Source: Eumeta japonica | Lineage: Eukaryota > Arthropoda > Insecta > Lepidoptera > Psychidae | Direction of reading: 5' to 3' | NCBI GenBank assembly: GCA_005406025.1 | Contig: BGZK01000017.1 | Span: forward strand, 806,001 to 870,000 | Length of the DNA: 64,000 nucleotides | Shown: positions 35,501 to 47,800 of the stretch, piece by piece | Position numbering within the stretch: the stretch's first letter is position 1 | Layout: each line of letters begins with the position of its first letter | The notes under the pieces: model-generated | The model's database searches: none | What the model was told of the DNA's origin: nothing | Seen by the model: the letters and a program-made list of their open reading frames with translations, nothing else | Made by a program: the position numbers and the translations under genes

Positions 35501-38500
35501 TATATTAATGATAATGTCATAGTGTTGTGACGTTGTACACATTCTACATTCATTACTTATATTACTTATTATTATACATTTCTCACTTATCTCCCATATC
35601 TCTCACATTCACTTACAAACCCTCTCCGTGCGTAAGCTATGCAACGTTTTTGTGAGCGACGCCAATGCTTACTTTTTAATACTTTTTTTTCTATTGGCTG
35701 AAAACGGGACAATTAAAAAGAATAAAAAAAAATGACAGACAACAGAAATGCAAAAAAAAGACCCGACAACGGAGGGTCAAGTGAAAAAGTAAATGAAAGG
35801 GCAGAAAAAGTAGAAGTGTTTTGAAAGGCGGAAATACATCCAATATCTAAGGAGAGACTCACACCAAGTCGCGTCATGTACTAATGGGGCTACTCGTCAC
35901 CTCTCCTCCAATAATCCCACAACATAGTTGTCAGATTCACCGCTCGACTTATCACACTCGCCAACTGTGTGTGCCACTGCCGTGCAGAGCCACGTATACT
36001 GTACCCCCTGTCAAACTTACCGGCGCCTGTTCGGCCTTGTCATAAATACAATTTCGATCAGATTCAGCACTAATCTTTGTACCACACTCTTCCCGTGACG
36101 CCAATAACCCATGATCCATTATCGTCTCATTAAGTTAGCGACATTTATTCCTATGACTCATGTTATTTTCGTTTTGATATTTATTTATATTACGTATCCT
36201 TATTTCGAAATCTCCTTTTTCTATTACATTCCTTACAATAAGAAGGTATAATAGAATCTTCTATTACACCTTGCTATTGGCAGACATTCACAGAATCACT
36301 TCATCGAGCCTAACTCCGCGATGCCGTATCGATGTCACGACCTTCATCTAAGATTACTGCTAAAAGGTCATTGCGTTGGAGAAGTCTCCAGTCGGGCGAT
36401 AGACACGTCGTGTTTTGGCTGGTCGAAGACAAATAGATACCATACCATACCATGAATACCAGAAGATTGATCGTATGCTCTCGCGAGAAAGGCTCGGCTT
36501 TATTTGTGTGTGACTCACCTAAAAATACCATCCAAACCAATGCCAATGCTACTTCATTTACGCCTCAGTATAGATAAACACGGAAATAATATTTGTATGT
36601 CATTAATTCTCCAATGTTTTAGGTTTGATTTTGAGATTGTGTTCCTGGTCGGTATACTCTGCATTAGTACTCATCATAATAATAAATCTATAGCAATCAC
36701 AGCTGCTAACAAAACTAAATACATTGTGTATGTACCCTTATCGACGAGCTGAGTGAACAGATTAACTTTCGCAGTTCCAAACCTCTTCTATATTTAATAT
36801 GGGTCTAAGCAGTTACGATATTTTAGTCTTAAATTGGTTATTCCGCCACTAATCGATTCTCAAGCAACTCTGTGATAACTCATCAATCATCTCGTACGGC
36901 AGCCAATAAACGAAACAAAGAAACGTAATTCGTAAAAATAATCCGTAAGATTTGACACATAATGTATGAACTATCTATCAAGCTTTGCGGATTACGATTA
37001 CAAATTATGTTTTTACTTTTAATTTAATAGTAGGCAGTACCACTCGCTAGTAGTAGAAACATCTACGTGCACTATAAAATAAAAGAGTTTTGTGAATCGT
37101 GCTTGTAGCACACAATAAAAATTCTCGTGTGACACTTCCTTGTGTCATACGATTTTCTGATAAACAGATGCAACTTAAGAAAACTTGGTACTTCAAAATG
37201 TAAACAATGAGATTCATCCGGATTGTTTCAAAACCGATCCACTAACTTTTATGACATAACTATACTGTACAAATACACATATGAGAAGCCTGGAACTAAC
37301 ATACCTGGTCTAGGTAACATTTCTACCGAAATCCGTATTCCATAAAATACATATTCCGACTTAAAAATATAAATTCTATTAATGCAAAAGTGATCAATTT
37401 CACATTTCTACAAAGATGATTTCTACCACAAAAATGCATGAAATTAATCATAATTAATTTAATATTTATAAATAATAATTATTAATAAATAATGAAATTA
37501 ATTATAATTAATTTCATATAAATCTATAAAACCAAGGTAAAGTCAAACGCGTTGCCCTGTTTTCTAAGAATTTTAATTTTGTTACATAGACCACTTTAGT
37601 TTCAGGCTCGTCGTATTAGCTGAACTGTCGCAATTTGAACTTAAACATGTTTTAGACGCATATACGTTTCTTCTTTGTATTTCACTCGTCTTTCAGTTTA
37701 AAGTACGTCTGAACATAATAAATATTAAGGGAGTCAGTGAAAAATAGAGAAAAAGAATTCATTTCTTCCGAAAAGGCACATACAACATAATTATTTGACA
37801 ACAAAATAAGTGGTAAAATAAGTTTATTCAAATTCTCAACAACTATTCTAAGACAGAATTAGTGCTTGTGTATACAAATTACAACTTTAGGGGTGTGCAC
37901 TTAGCAAGCCGCCTGAATCACAGTTCAAGCTTTACTTCGTGCTGCCCCTTTAAACGCATTCATTTACACGAAAAAGGCTCTAAGCCTTTGACATTTCTAG
38001 TAAAAGCCCTTGAGTATCTATGATTTTGTGCAACTGTTCCATTTTAGACCTGAAATGCTCAACAGTTTTAATTAATATATGCCGGCGCATTCGCATGATA
38101 GCGTCTCAGCTTAATTTGCGGCCCGACTGAGACTAGGATTTATGACCCTGTTTGAGCCATATTCTCGTATAAAGTTGAAAAAGACAAGTGAGTCATTATG
38201 ACAACTCGGTTTACGTATCGAAAAATCTATATTAAATACATTAATTTTTAAAAATATTTTTCTTTACATACGTATTAGATCGTTTCGCGGATCTACTAAT
38301 TTAAGATACAATGTAAGTGTTATTTTGGGGTTTTTTTTCAAAATTGGGAATATTCGCGTGATTTAATTACTCTCTGACGCTTCACGCTTATATGAACGAT
38401 TCATAACATACGACTGTAACCGGGTGAAGATGGGCCAACTTGAGCACATGCCACGTCACGAGTTCGACTTATCTTGCGATTGTCGGTATACAAGTTAATA

Positions 38501-38618
38501 CTAACATTATTACCGTCATTATTGAAAGGGATGCAACTGACAACATACGAAAAAACTTAACATACTTCACGTTTTTATATGTGGCATTATCACCGAAAAT
38601 TATATTCGATATTGCACG
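32569..38618. other. Intergenic region between the convergent cyclase genes
   Basis: About 6 kb. It must hold the 3' UTR of gene 1; an ATTAAA at 33477-33482 is a weak candidate signal. No second gene is convincing. Items seen: an exon-like GC-rich stretch at 35131-35204; repeat-like moderate-GC stretches at 35880-36060 and 36290-36450; and AT palindromes at 37440-37517 (GAAATTAATTATAATTAATTTC). Open frames at 33036-33431 and 36310-36752 have no recognisable motif. Confidence 0.5.
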
Positions 38619-38624
38619 TTTATT
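38619..38624 (-). terminator. Candidate polyadenylation signal of gene 2
   Basis: AATAAA on the minus strand, about 80 bases beyond the gene 2 stop codon. The location suits a short 3' UTR, but the hexamer is common in AT-rich DNA. Confidence 0.4.
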
Positions 38625-38701
38625 AAATTGATATATTTTTATTATCAGCTATATTCGTATCCATGAGACAGATGGTTTCTAATGTGAGTAGAATTAAAGA
38701 A

Positions 38702-38827
38702 TTACAATTTAGTTAATTCTTCTAAAAAGCTCTGGTCGTAGTCGCAAAGGTGCAGGCACTGAGGGCTCTCCCGCATCAGTCCACCGATCTTGCTGATCAG
38801 CCAAAAGGTCTCCATTTTCCCTTTACC
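38702..38827 (-). CDS. Gene 2 exon 10: C-terminus and stop
   Basis: After TTTCAG the exon encodes [20 protein letters not shown], then [21 protein letters not shown], and TAA at 38704-38702. The first ten residues are the conserved cyclase end; the tail is gene-specific with two Cys and an acidic Leu-rich end. Confidence 0.92.
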   Translation of the reverse strand, partial: GKGKMETFWLISKIGGLMRESPQCLHLCDYDQSFLEELTKL

Positions 38828-41800
38828 CTGAAACCAACAGCGCAGAACTCCAAAACTCATCAATATCAAAAACTAAAGTTCAATATTGAAATAATTAATT
38901 TTTACTTATATTTCAATGCCCTTCTTATGCATTTAGTATTATAATTCATTTTAAAACAGGTATGTAAGGACAAATAATTACTCCAGAGAAATTCTGCATT
39001 GTGAGTTCTTTTTAGTTTACTCGGATAGTTTTAATTTTATTAATAATAGGTCTATGACTGCGATATAGGCTAAATCAGGTATGGGCAACCTTTGACATGT
39101 GGGCCAAATTTTAGTGTGCAAATAAATTCGCGGGCCGAGTTCAAAAAGTGGTGCAATTTCGAGTAGTGTTTTAAACTAATGTTCATAATTTTTAGCGATA
39201 GATATCAGTATCACCAGTTCATTGTCGATCTTTTAAGTAGCAATAGTATATCCGACGGAGGGACTGACTTATTGGCGAGGCAAAGGGGAGTGAGACAATG
39301 GACGGGTAGGCGAACCGCCTGAACTTGGCGTACAATTCCTGAACAAAAATTATTTCATTTGACGAGGACCACCTGCAGATTTTCAAAATTATTACAATTT
39401 CACGACAACAAGTAATTATAGATTACTGTATGTGACCTAAGGATTACTAATAAATAGTAGAGTGGTACACTCATAAAAAAAAAACTCTTTCCAATTTGCT
39501 CCGAACTGCATTCCGATGTAACTAGGGCATCTAGTCATTCCTTTTTCAACAGACAAAACGTAATAATGCTAGAATGGAGCCCTTACCGCTACATCTATCA
39601 GACCGCGTGACTCGACGACGTAACCTCCTACTTCTTCTAAAGCCTGCTTCGTGGATAGAGATATGTGTATCTTCATAGCTGCGAAAGAAGTGAAATTTAA
39701 AATATCACAACAAAAAAGGCCATTTTCATCCCAGATCGGTGGATCAATGTTTTTATTGACATGTATTATTATTTGTCACTCATAATAAATTCATGAGTTT
39801 AAAAAGTTATTAAAGCAGTTTTGTGAAAAAAGAAGTGTAATAAATATAAAATAATGGGACAGTGGCAGTTTACCTATAATTCATATGTGTATTTAAATAA
39901 AATCATTCAACTTTATTTTTTAATAAATATTTCTATTAAAGTATTTAGATTAAGTAACACGCACTTTGCCAAATCGTACGAACAGGAAATGCTTTATGTT
40001 AGAATTAATAGATATATCATTAGAACCTAACCAAGAATTTTCATCTACGTCTACATATATAGACATGGATGAGACACGGGACATACACTTAGAACCTAAG
40101 CTATTCTTCGCGTAAAATTACAGGTTACTAAGTCTTTTTTTTTTGTTATCTCTATTTTTTCGCACATTTCATATCTCAGCAACTTAATTTTCAGTTTTTT
40201 CACTCTAAGAAGCCTAAAACGTGAAACATACCCACAACACATGATAATTACACTCTATTACATACGTTCTTTTACAATAAAATACGATTTCTACAGTTTT
40301 CAATGGACCGCGACAGTGCTAATCGTCTGCCATGACTTATGACTGCTTTGTTATTCTGCGTCGTATCGCCTCCAATAGAATGGGACGCAATAAAAAAGTA
40401 GGCATTGTAATAATAAAAAAAGTCGGTAAATTATTTCAATTTTTGTTGTGTTTATTGAATTCTTTTTCATTATGTCACTCATAGGAAATGGATGGATTGA
40501 CGATTCAATATTGTATCTAACAACATACTTGAATAAATTTATTCGGAGTGGTTTTATTCTAATAATGAAATTATTTCCACGGCGTACACCCACGTCATTT
40601 TTGCATAGTTATTACAAAAGCTAAAATGTACTTAAAAACGTCGACAGCGCGGTCAAAAAAAAAAATCTTGGTTGCGACTCACGTTCTCCCGTGCTCTCCA
40701 TTCTGCTGGCCATGTTGATGCTGTCCCCGAACAGGCAGTACCTGGGCATGGTGGTGCCCACGACGCCGGCCACGCACGGGCCCGTGTTCACGCCGATCCT
40801 GATCCTCAGCAACTCTGAATCCCGGTGCGGTACCTTAGCTCCGTCTAGACTCTTCAAGAACGACAGAGACATATCCGCTATCTCAGAAGCGTGCCTATTG
40901 TCTGAAAGTTATTTGATGTGAAAATTTCAAATTACCTTAAGATGGTGTCAACATCAAATATACAGAACCCATAATTTTTGTAATTGCACATTTACAATAA
41001 TTTCGGCTTTTATCATTTTTTGTGCATTCTTAAAAGAATGGAAAGCCGTAGAGCACATTTAAATCAATACTAATTTATACCAATAGTACATTATTTTGAG
41101 CATAATATTTTGGTTCTCGAAACGCATGACATTATTAGTGCTCACATTTTGAAGATCAAAATAGAGTTTAAAATAATGTCCTAATTGCTCTTTTTCAAAT
41201 ATTTAGTAAAAAATATCTTTTGATCGAAACAATCGGTTTGAAAGAGTTTACGGCAGTTTCGATACAGTCTTATGATTTCAATAACTATTTATATTTTAAA
41301 AATCAGTCGGCCACAAATTCAAAAGTTATTTACAAAAATACATAATACAAATATTAAAAATAAAACATTTTTTAGAAAGTTTTCAGCAACGACGTCTTTT
41401 GACTTTAAAAGCAACTTTCTATTTGCAATAATAAATAGTAATTAAGAAAAATCTAAGAATCTTGATGTCGATCAAGTTTGCAGTACTCGACGCAATTTTA
41501 TTGCAAATAGAGCGGCGCAGATTTAGGGATAGATGGGTTTTATTAAAAAAAAAATGTTTGAGGTTTTTCAAAATCCATTTTCCAGAAATGAAAGTACAGT
41601 CAAGCTCGATTCTAATCGATCCATTCGTTCCAAAAAAAAATATTGCTAAAAGAAATTCTCAACTTAAAAGATTAAGAACCCTACGTCTGTTTTGTAACAA
41701 GTTTTTCAGCACACGTGCGTTATAATAAAACGCTTGCAACGCATTCACCCTGTCCATCGAAGGGAAAAGATACTCCATATTTTACGATTCACTCTACATC

Positions 41801-44800
41801 AGGTATTTGCCATATCACCACTTGTCCAAACCGTTCCACGATTATATTTCAGACTGAGGGCTCCGATTTGACGCCTTTCACGCGGGCTCATTAGCGGGCC
41901 ACGAGCTGTTATCGACAGTCGCCACCGACGGTTAACTTAACTCACGACAAACTGTCTGAGGCTAAGAACAAGTGGTTCGAACCGATTTAAGTTAACAGCT
42001 CACCTGTCCATACGTCAGTGGTCACAGATCTTTCGACCTCTCGCACTCGCCGCCTTCGTCGCCCGGTTTACTCGATTTAGGCTCGAAGCCACAACAAACA
42101 AACAACACAATAACATACAAATCTTTTCATAACCTGTCAATTCCGCATTCATTACATTATTATAGAGCTTTTCAGATGCATCTCTGAAAAAACAATCGGA
42201 TGACAATCGTAGTTCTGAAAATATTTATAATTTTCAAAATATGTATAATTTACCCGTTTGACGGGTTTTAAGTCAGAAAAATTATATGTATATCGTAATG
42301 AATTTTTTCAAAGTTAATTTTTATTAACAAACCCCACGGATTAGGTTAATAATATTTATAACAAAACGACTCGCAATAATTCTAATGCTATTAAATATAT
42401 ATATATACACAGTGTTTCAATCGTTGTCGTGACACTTACGAGATCCACAGATGCAATATGAATAGAATAGGCAATTGAGAGATTTTCCAATTCATATTCA
42501 AATTCGTATTCATGTAAATATCGTTTGACGAAATCAACAACCGTAGCGCGCGCACGAGACGAATTATGTTTACAAATTGAAATTAATTATTCAGAATCGA
42601 TCGAGCAACAAATAAAATAAAATTGAAAGCACACATCGCTCAGACGACGTGGATCCAGCTCACCGTTCCTCTGGGACAGTCCGGATACGACCATGTAGGC
42701 GTCGCCGATCGTCTCCACCTTGTAAACGTTGTAACGCATTATCTTCTCGTCGAACAGTCTGTAATCGAAAATATTTATGAGCATAAAACAACAGTCCACC
42801 CGCCGCACTCTCTCGGACAACTCGTTATTTGTTTCAACAAATACATACGTTATTCCATCTTTGGAAAACAAACTCTTAAATAGTTAATCCTTCAATATTC
42901 GCAAGAAATTATGAGAATAGGCTTGTTCGTTTATTTGCGTGATACTCGTAGTTTTTGCGCTTCAATTCGCCGTTCCAATGAAATGAAATCTGGTGTGGTT
43001 TTGATTTATGTCTTGAAAAATCTATACAGGATGTTTCATTTATTTCCAATCATTTCTATGCACGAATACAAAATAAACACCTTCATCTCTTATATCGACT
43101 GAGCAGTACTATCAATCCTCCAAAAGGAAATCCAGAACGGCACCAAAACCTCGATGACTATCGCAACCGAGATCCGACCCAGAAACGAAACCAAAAGCGG
43201 AACTATTATGGGAACTGAAAACAAAGCTAGAATCAAAGTCACAAGTAAAATTAAAACCGAAACCGGAGTCGGAACCAACATCGGGACCAAGGCGAAAGTG
43301 GGATTAAGCGAGGATTGTTAAAAATATGGGACACTTTGTTAATGTTTATTTGAGCCAATTCGCCGGAAATATCTACCAAACATTTAAATTAATTTTAAAT
43401 GACGATTAATTAAAAATCGTTAATAAAGAGATTTTCGATTACATGAAAAATTTTTTTCTGAGATTATTTTCCATCGTTCAGTTATTTATTTTGAATTGAT
43501 ACGTCATACGTTTCCACGTCTATATATAAACAACGGCTTTTTCAGTGGGAACAAAAAATATGTACATATTCATTCAGGTACTAGCGTCCGCCCCGGGCTC
43601 CTTCGATATCTACAAAGAATCTATTTCTGATGTTGCTTACACTGTAACTCACATAAACTCCCTTAAAGCTTACTTCTACGATGTGGATACAAATCATCGA
43701 TATTTTTTGACTAGCCTTACATTATAGATATATATATAAGCAAAGACCATAATTGCATCAAAGCCTATTAAAAGTTAAGAAGCACTAAATAAATACACAC
43801 AAAATAGTCTGAGTATATTTTTTAGCTTGCAAATGACCAGTTTTGAAATGTATGTTAAACTCTATACGTTAAGAATGTAAATTAAACATAATACTCAAAT
43901 AATAATCTGACACTTGGTAAATAAATACAACCTACGGCTTTATAATACAATAATTATTTACTATTCAGCAAAACAGATAGATCGCTTGTATTTGTTTTAG
44001 TTGTGTATCCATGTAAGGTTTGTGCTATTGTTTTTATTGGTTAATACAAAAGCCTAGCCCAGAATGAAACGTATTCTTAATTCAAAGATTTTATTACCAG
44101 AAAGATGAAAGATATGGAACGAGATGATAAAATCTCTTACCCTCAAAGAGAAAATCATTGAAATTTCAAATATCGAGTCTCGACAAAGTCAACACAGTGG
44201 CGTAATTCGACTGACTTTCATAAGTTACATAAGTTGTTGTTGCTCTGTGCGGGTCTAGGTACTCATTTTCGGCACTGAGGGAATGTTAATTGCTCCCCGG
44301 TGAGTCTGTGCCTGCGCAACGCCACATATACACAATGCTAATGATCGCACTTCACAGTCCCACATTACAGCCTGTATGACGTGGAGACTCAGTTTTAGGC
44401 ATTAACCTTTTGTTGTCGTGCGTACACAACGTACTGAAAAACGTTCTCGAGTCTGATATGAATTTCATAGCTTCTGTGAAATTCAAACGCCGCCGATGTT
44501 AGACAAACTGGCTAATTTTCTGTTGTTACGCACTGCGATGAAGTAACGAACACTGAACGAGTTGAAATCCGCCCAGAAAAATGGGAAATGATTTATAGTC
44601 GAACGCGAAATATCGTGATAAATGTAATTGTGTGCGAAGAAATAGTAATATAAATGAAGATATCGTCGCTCTAACATAAATCTTTATAATCTCTGGGTGA
44701 TAATAATTAATACTAAATAGTATATAACTAAGTACTAAATAGTATACGAAGCCAATCAATTTTGTAGAAATGTAGGAACCTCTAATGACTTTCTTTTGTT

Positions 44801-47800
44801 TTAAAAATTAAATTTATATATATATATATTATTTAACACTTTGTACAAGACGCTTTATAGAATCAATACACCGCTGTGTCGCTGTTTCTAAACTCATTGT
44901 ATTCTTTTACCGTATCCAAACATTACCTTATATTTGTAAAGGCGTATAGATATGTACTAGTGCTATTAATCGATGTAACACACTAGCTCATGTCCGCGAC
45001 TCCGCCCGCACAGACACGCACTGAATTACTACATTTTTGACATCTGCTTTATGATTCTGATCCCGTTCCTGCTCTAAATCCTGATCCCAGTTGTGGAACT
45101 GGCTCAGAATAAAATCATAAAGGAGTGCTATATTTTTTAATGGTTTGCCAATATTCACTCATGAACCCTTAATATTTCCAGGATAAAAGTAGTTCATATG
45201 AAGTCCAATAAGCTCTGCTACTTTCCAGCGAAAGTTCCATCAAAACCAATTCAGCCATTTCGAAGATTATAGCGAACGAACAGACAAAATTCGTAGAAAG
45301 GATTTTTCGGGTAGTCATAATGTATAAATAACTCTATGGTCTAAAAAATTCATTTGTTTTGAAATCACAGACATGTGACTAAACTTGAATATTTTAAAAA
45401 CTTTAATATTACCGGTTAATTTTATTGTGTGAGATCTTCACAATAAATTGCGCATACACTATCCCGTAAAAACTAACTTTTCACACTCGACTCACGTTGA
45501 GGATTATGACCGCATTCATTATCGACGTTATGTGCTCGCCCATGCTATACGTTATTATTTTCGATTTTTTTAAATAAAAAATGATACAGCGCTTATAGCA
45601 AGCAAGCAGCAGGACAATTTCGAATTAATTAGTTAAGTAATTATTTTTTTTCTTTTATAGCAATTCTGAATGCAAACGGGCTAGCGAGCTACCAGAGAGT
45701 AGGTGATCATCGCCGCCTGTCGACACTAACGACCCCAAAGCAGTGACCAGTGCGTTGCTGGCCTCTTGGGTAGAAATAAGATATCTGGCGGGGGGGGGCT
45801 GAGAGAGTGGGAGCAAGAAGATGGAACGTTGGAATGGTGGGCCATCGGAACTCTCGCTTACTGGACGAAATCGAAAGTAGAAGGTGCTACTTCGCATCTC
45901 TATTCAGTGAGAGAGTGGTCTCACCGGTTGAATCACAACATGGCCCTACCACTTTATGGAGTTTATCATATAATTGAGAAGGGTTGAAAAAGTTATCCTA
46001 AAGTAAACTTTGCCTGAAAACAGTATCGTAAATTCCGCTTTCCTATCATAAAAATTCCATTCTGTTTATACACCTCGATAATTACGAATAATTGTGTACA
46101 CGGCAACTGAAGTCTGTGACAGTCATTGGGCAGGCACAGCACGTTTTGGGATGATCATCGGGTGTAACATCGTAAGCACATTTAAGATGATTATTAAAGA
46201 CATGGCAACCATGCCTCGTGATAATGACTGCATGCACGGCGACCGCGCTTCGTAACGATCACATCACCGTTCCCTATTTTATGCCGAATTTCTCATAATC
46301 GCCGATCACTCACTTGTAAAGCATATTCAGCATATTGATCACTTCCATGGGCGAGCTGGTGGCGCAGATCGTGGTGAAGCCGACTATGTCGCTGAAGAAT
46401 ATGGTGACCGCGTCGAACGCCTCCGCCGGGACGGCCCTCTGCGCGCGCAGCCGCCGGATCACCGGCATCGGCAGCATCCGTGACAACAGCAGGTCACTTT
46501 TCTGTTTCTCATTCATAAGCTTTTGGGTGCTGCTCTCCAACGACACCGTAAACCTCTGAAAAGTATTTACGTAAGCTACAAGATAGAGATTAACGCGCTG
46601 AAATACGTGATTATTATTTATGACAGTAATAAATGAAAATTTCGTCATTCGCGTAGAAGGGACTCGTTTCTCTTGAACAACTATAAAAGTGATCAATAGA
46701 CAAATATTTCAAGACTTCCACAAGACGGCGAAGACATTATATTTCAATGAGCCTTTAAAAGATTATTTCATTGAACCAACAGACGAGAGAAGGTTCCCCT
46801 TATACCGGATTCTAGACTATTCGTTACGTGTCTACATCAGTCGTCAATTCGGGCTTAGACCACAACAAAGAAGAGTCAAAATAAAGTATAGAGTAATAAA
46901 TTACACAATGTAATTGTTACAAATATAATTCGTAAAATCATTCCCACTTATTTTAATACCGCAGGCTCATCATAGAATTTACGTTGGTAAAATAGGCTTT
47001 AATAAACACTTAACGACCCAGAAAGCTTTTGCTACGTAACTAACCAGTTGTGTCTTGCAGACACAGTATAAAAAATGTATGGAATTTGAAAGAAATTATA
47101 CAATATTAACACCATACGAATTCGTATTTATAACTTTATTGAAAGTCATATATTAATTAAGTTATATACTATTTTTTATTTCTTTAAAAGCATATAAATT
47201 ATTTTATTCCAAGAATGTTCTGAGCAAATGTTGCGATTACATTGAGAACAGCATTATTTTGAAGCTCTTGATATTTTATATGGACAAATGTGGTAACGCT
47301 TTTTTCTCTTGGCAGCTGGTGCAGATGATTGATAAGCTCCTTTATCTATTCCCACTACTTGTATAGCTGCCAAGTGATGACTTGTGAGCTTATGTTTCGT
47401 CTATGTATATGAGGAGTCCCTACGTCGGTTGCTATTTCTCGTAAAAAAAGTTTCCGATGTTTGTCCTTACCTTGATGCCAAACTGGATAAAATTTTTACC
47501 ATATAATTGGTTATGCGACACCAACAACATCTATAATATTTAAAAAAATACAACTGACCATCTGTTTGTTATACGTCACACTGTATATTCATGAACCATC
47601 TGATCAAGCGAATCTGCGCCTCTCTTGGTAGAGTTGTAATACAAATTTATTTCAGATTTGTTTTTATTGTTGACATCTACTTCTTTAGTATGGTACATTG
47701 TAGATAAGCGAATAACGGCACGGTTCTGTTTAGGCGCATACGATACCAATGTCACAATCTTAGAGAAACCAACCACATTTGATTCGATATCCTGGAATCC

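Larger units (their letters stand above)
42759..46313 (-). other. Gene 2 intron between exons 6 and 7
   Basis: 3.6 kb carrying two tracts of the degenerate ATCGAA-type repeat (43115-43310, 45040-45110), a LINE-tail-like piece (45190-45315) and a moderate-GC repeat fragment (45655-45990). 43320-45000 shows only AT-rich DNA. Confidence 0.55.

Noticed and set aside
38990..39150. hAT-type element end (GGGCAACCTTTGACATGTGGGCC)
   Set aside because: Only a short phrase is familiar; no partner terminus, target duplication or coding remnant was found.
43090..43290. Val/Leu-rich membrane protein on the minus strand
   Set aside because: Same cause: a frame through the degenerate repeat tract at 43115-43310.
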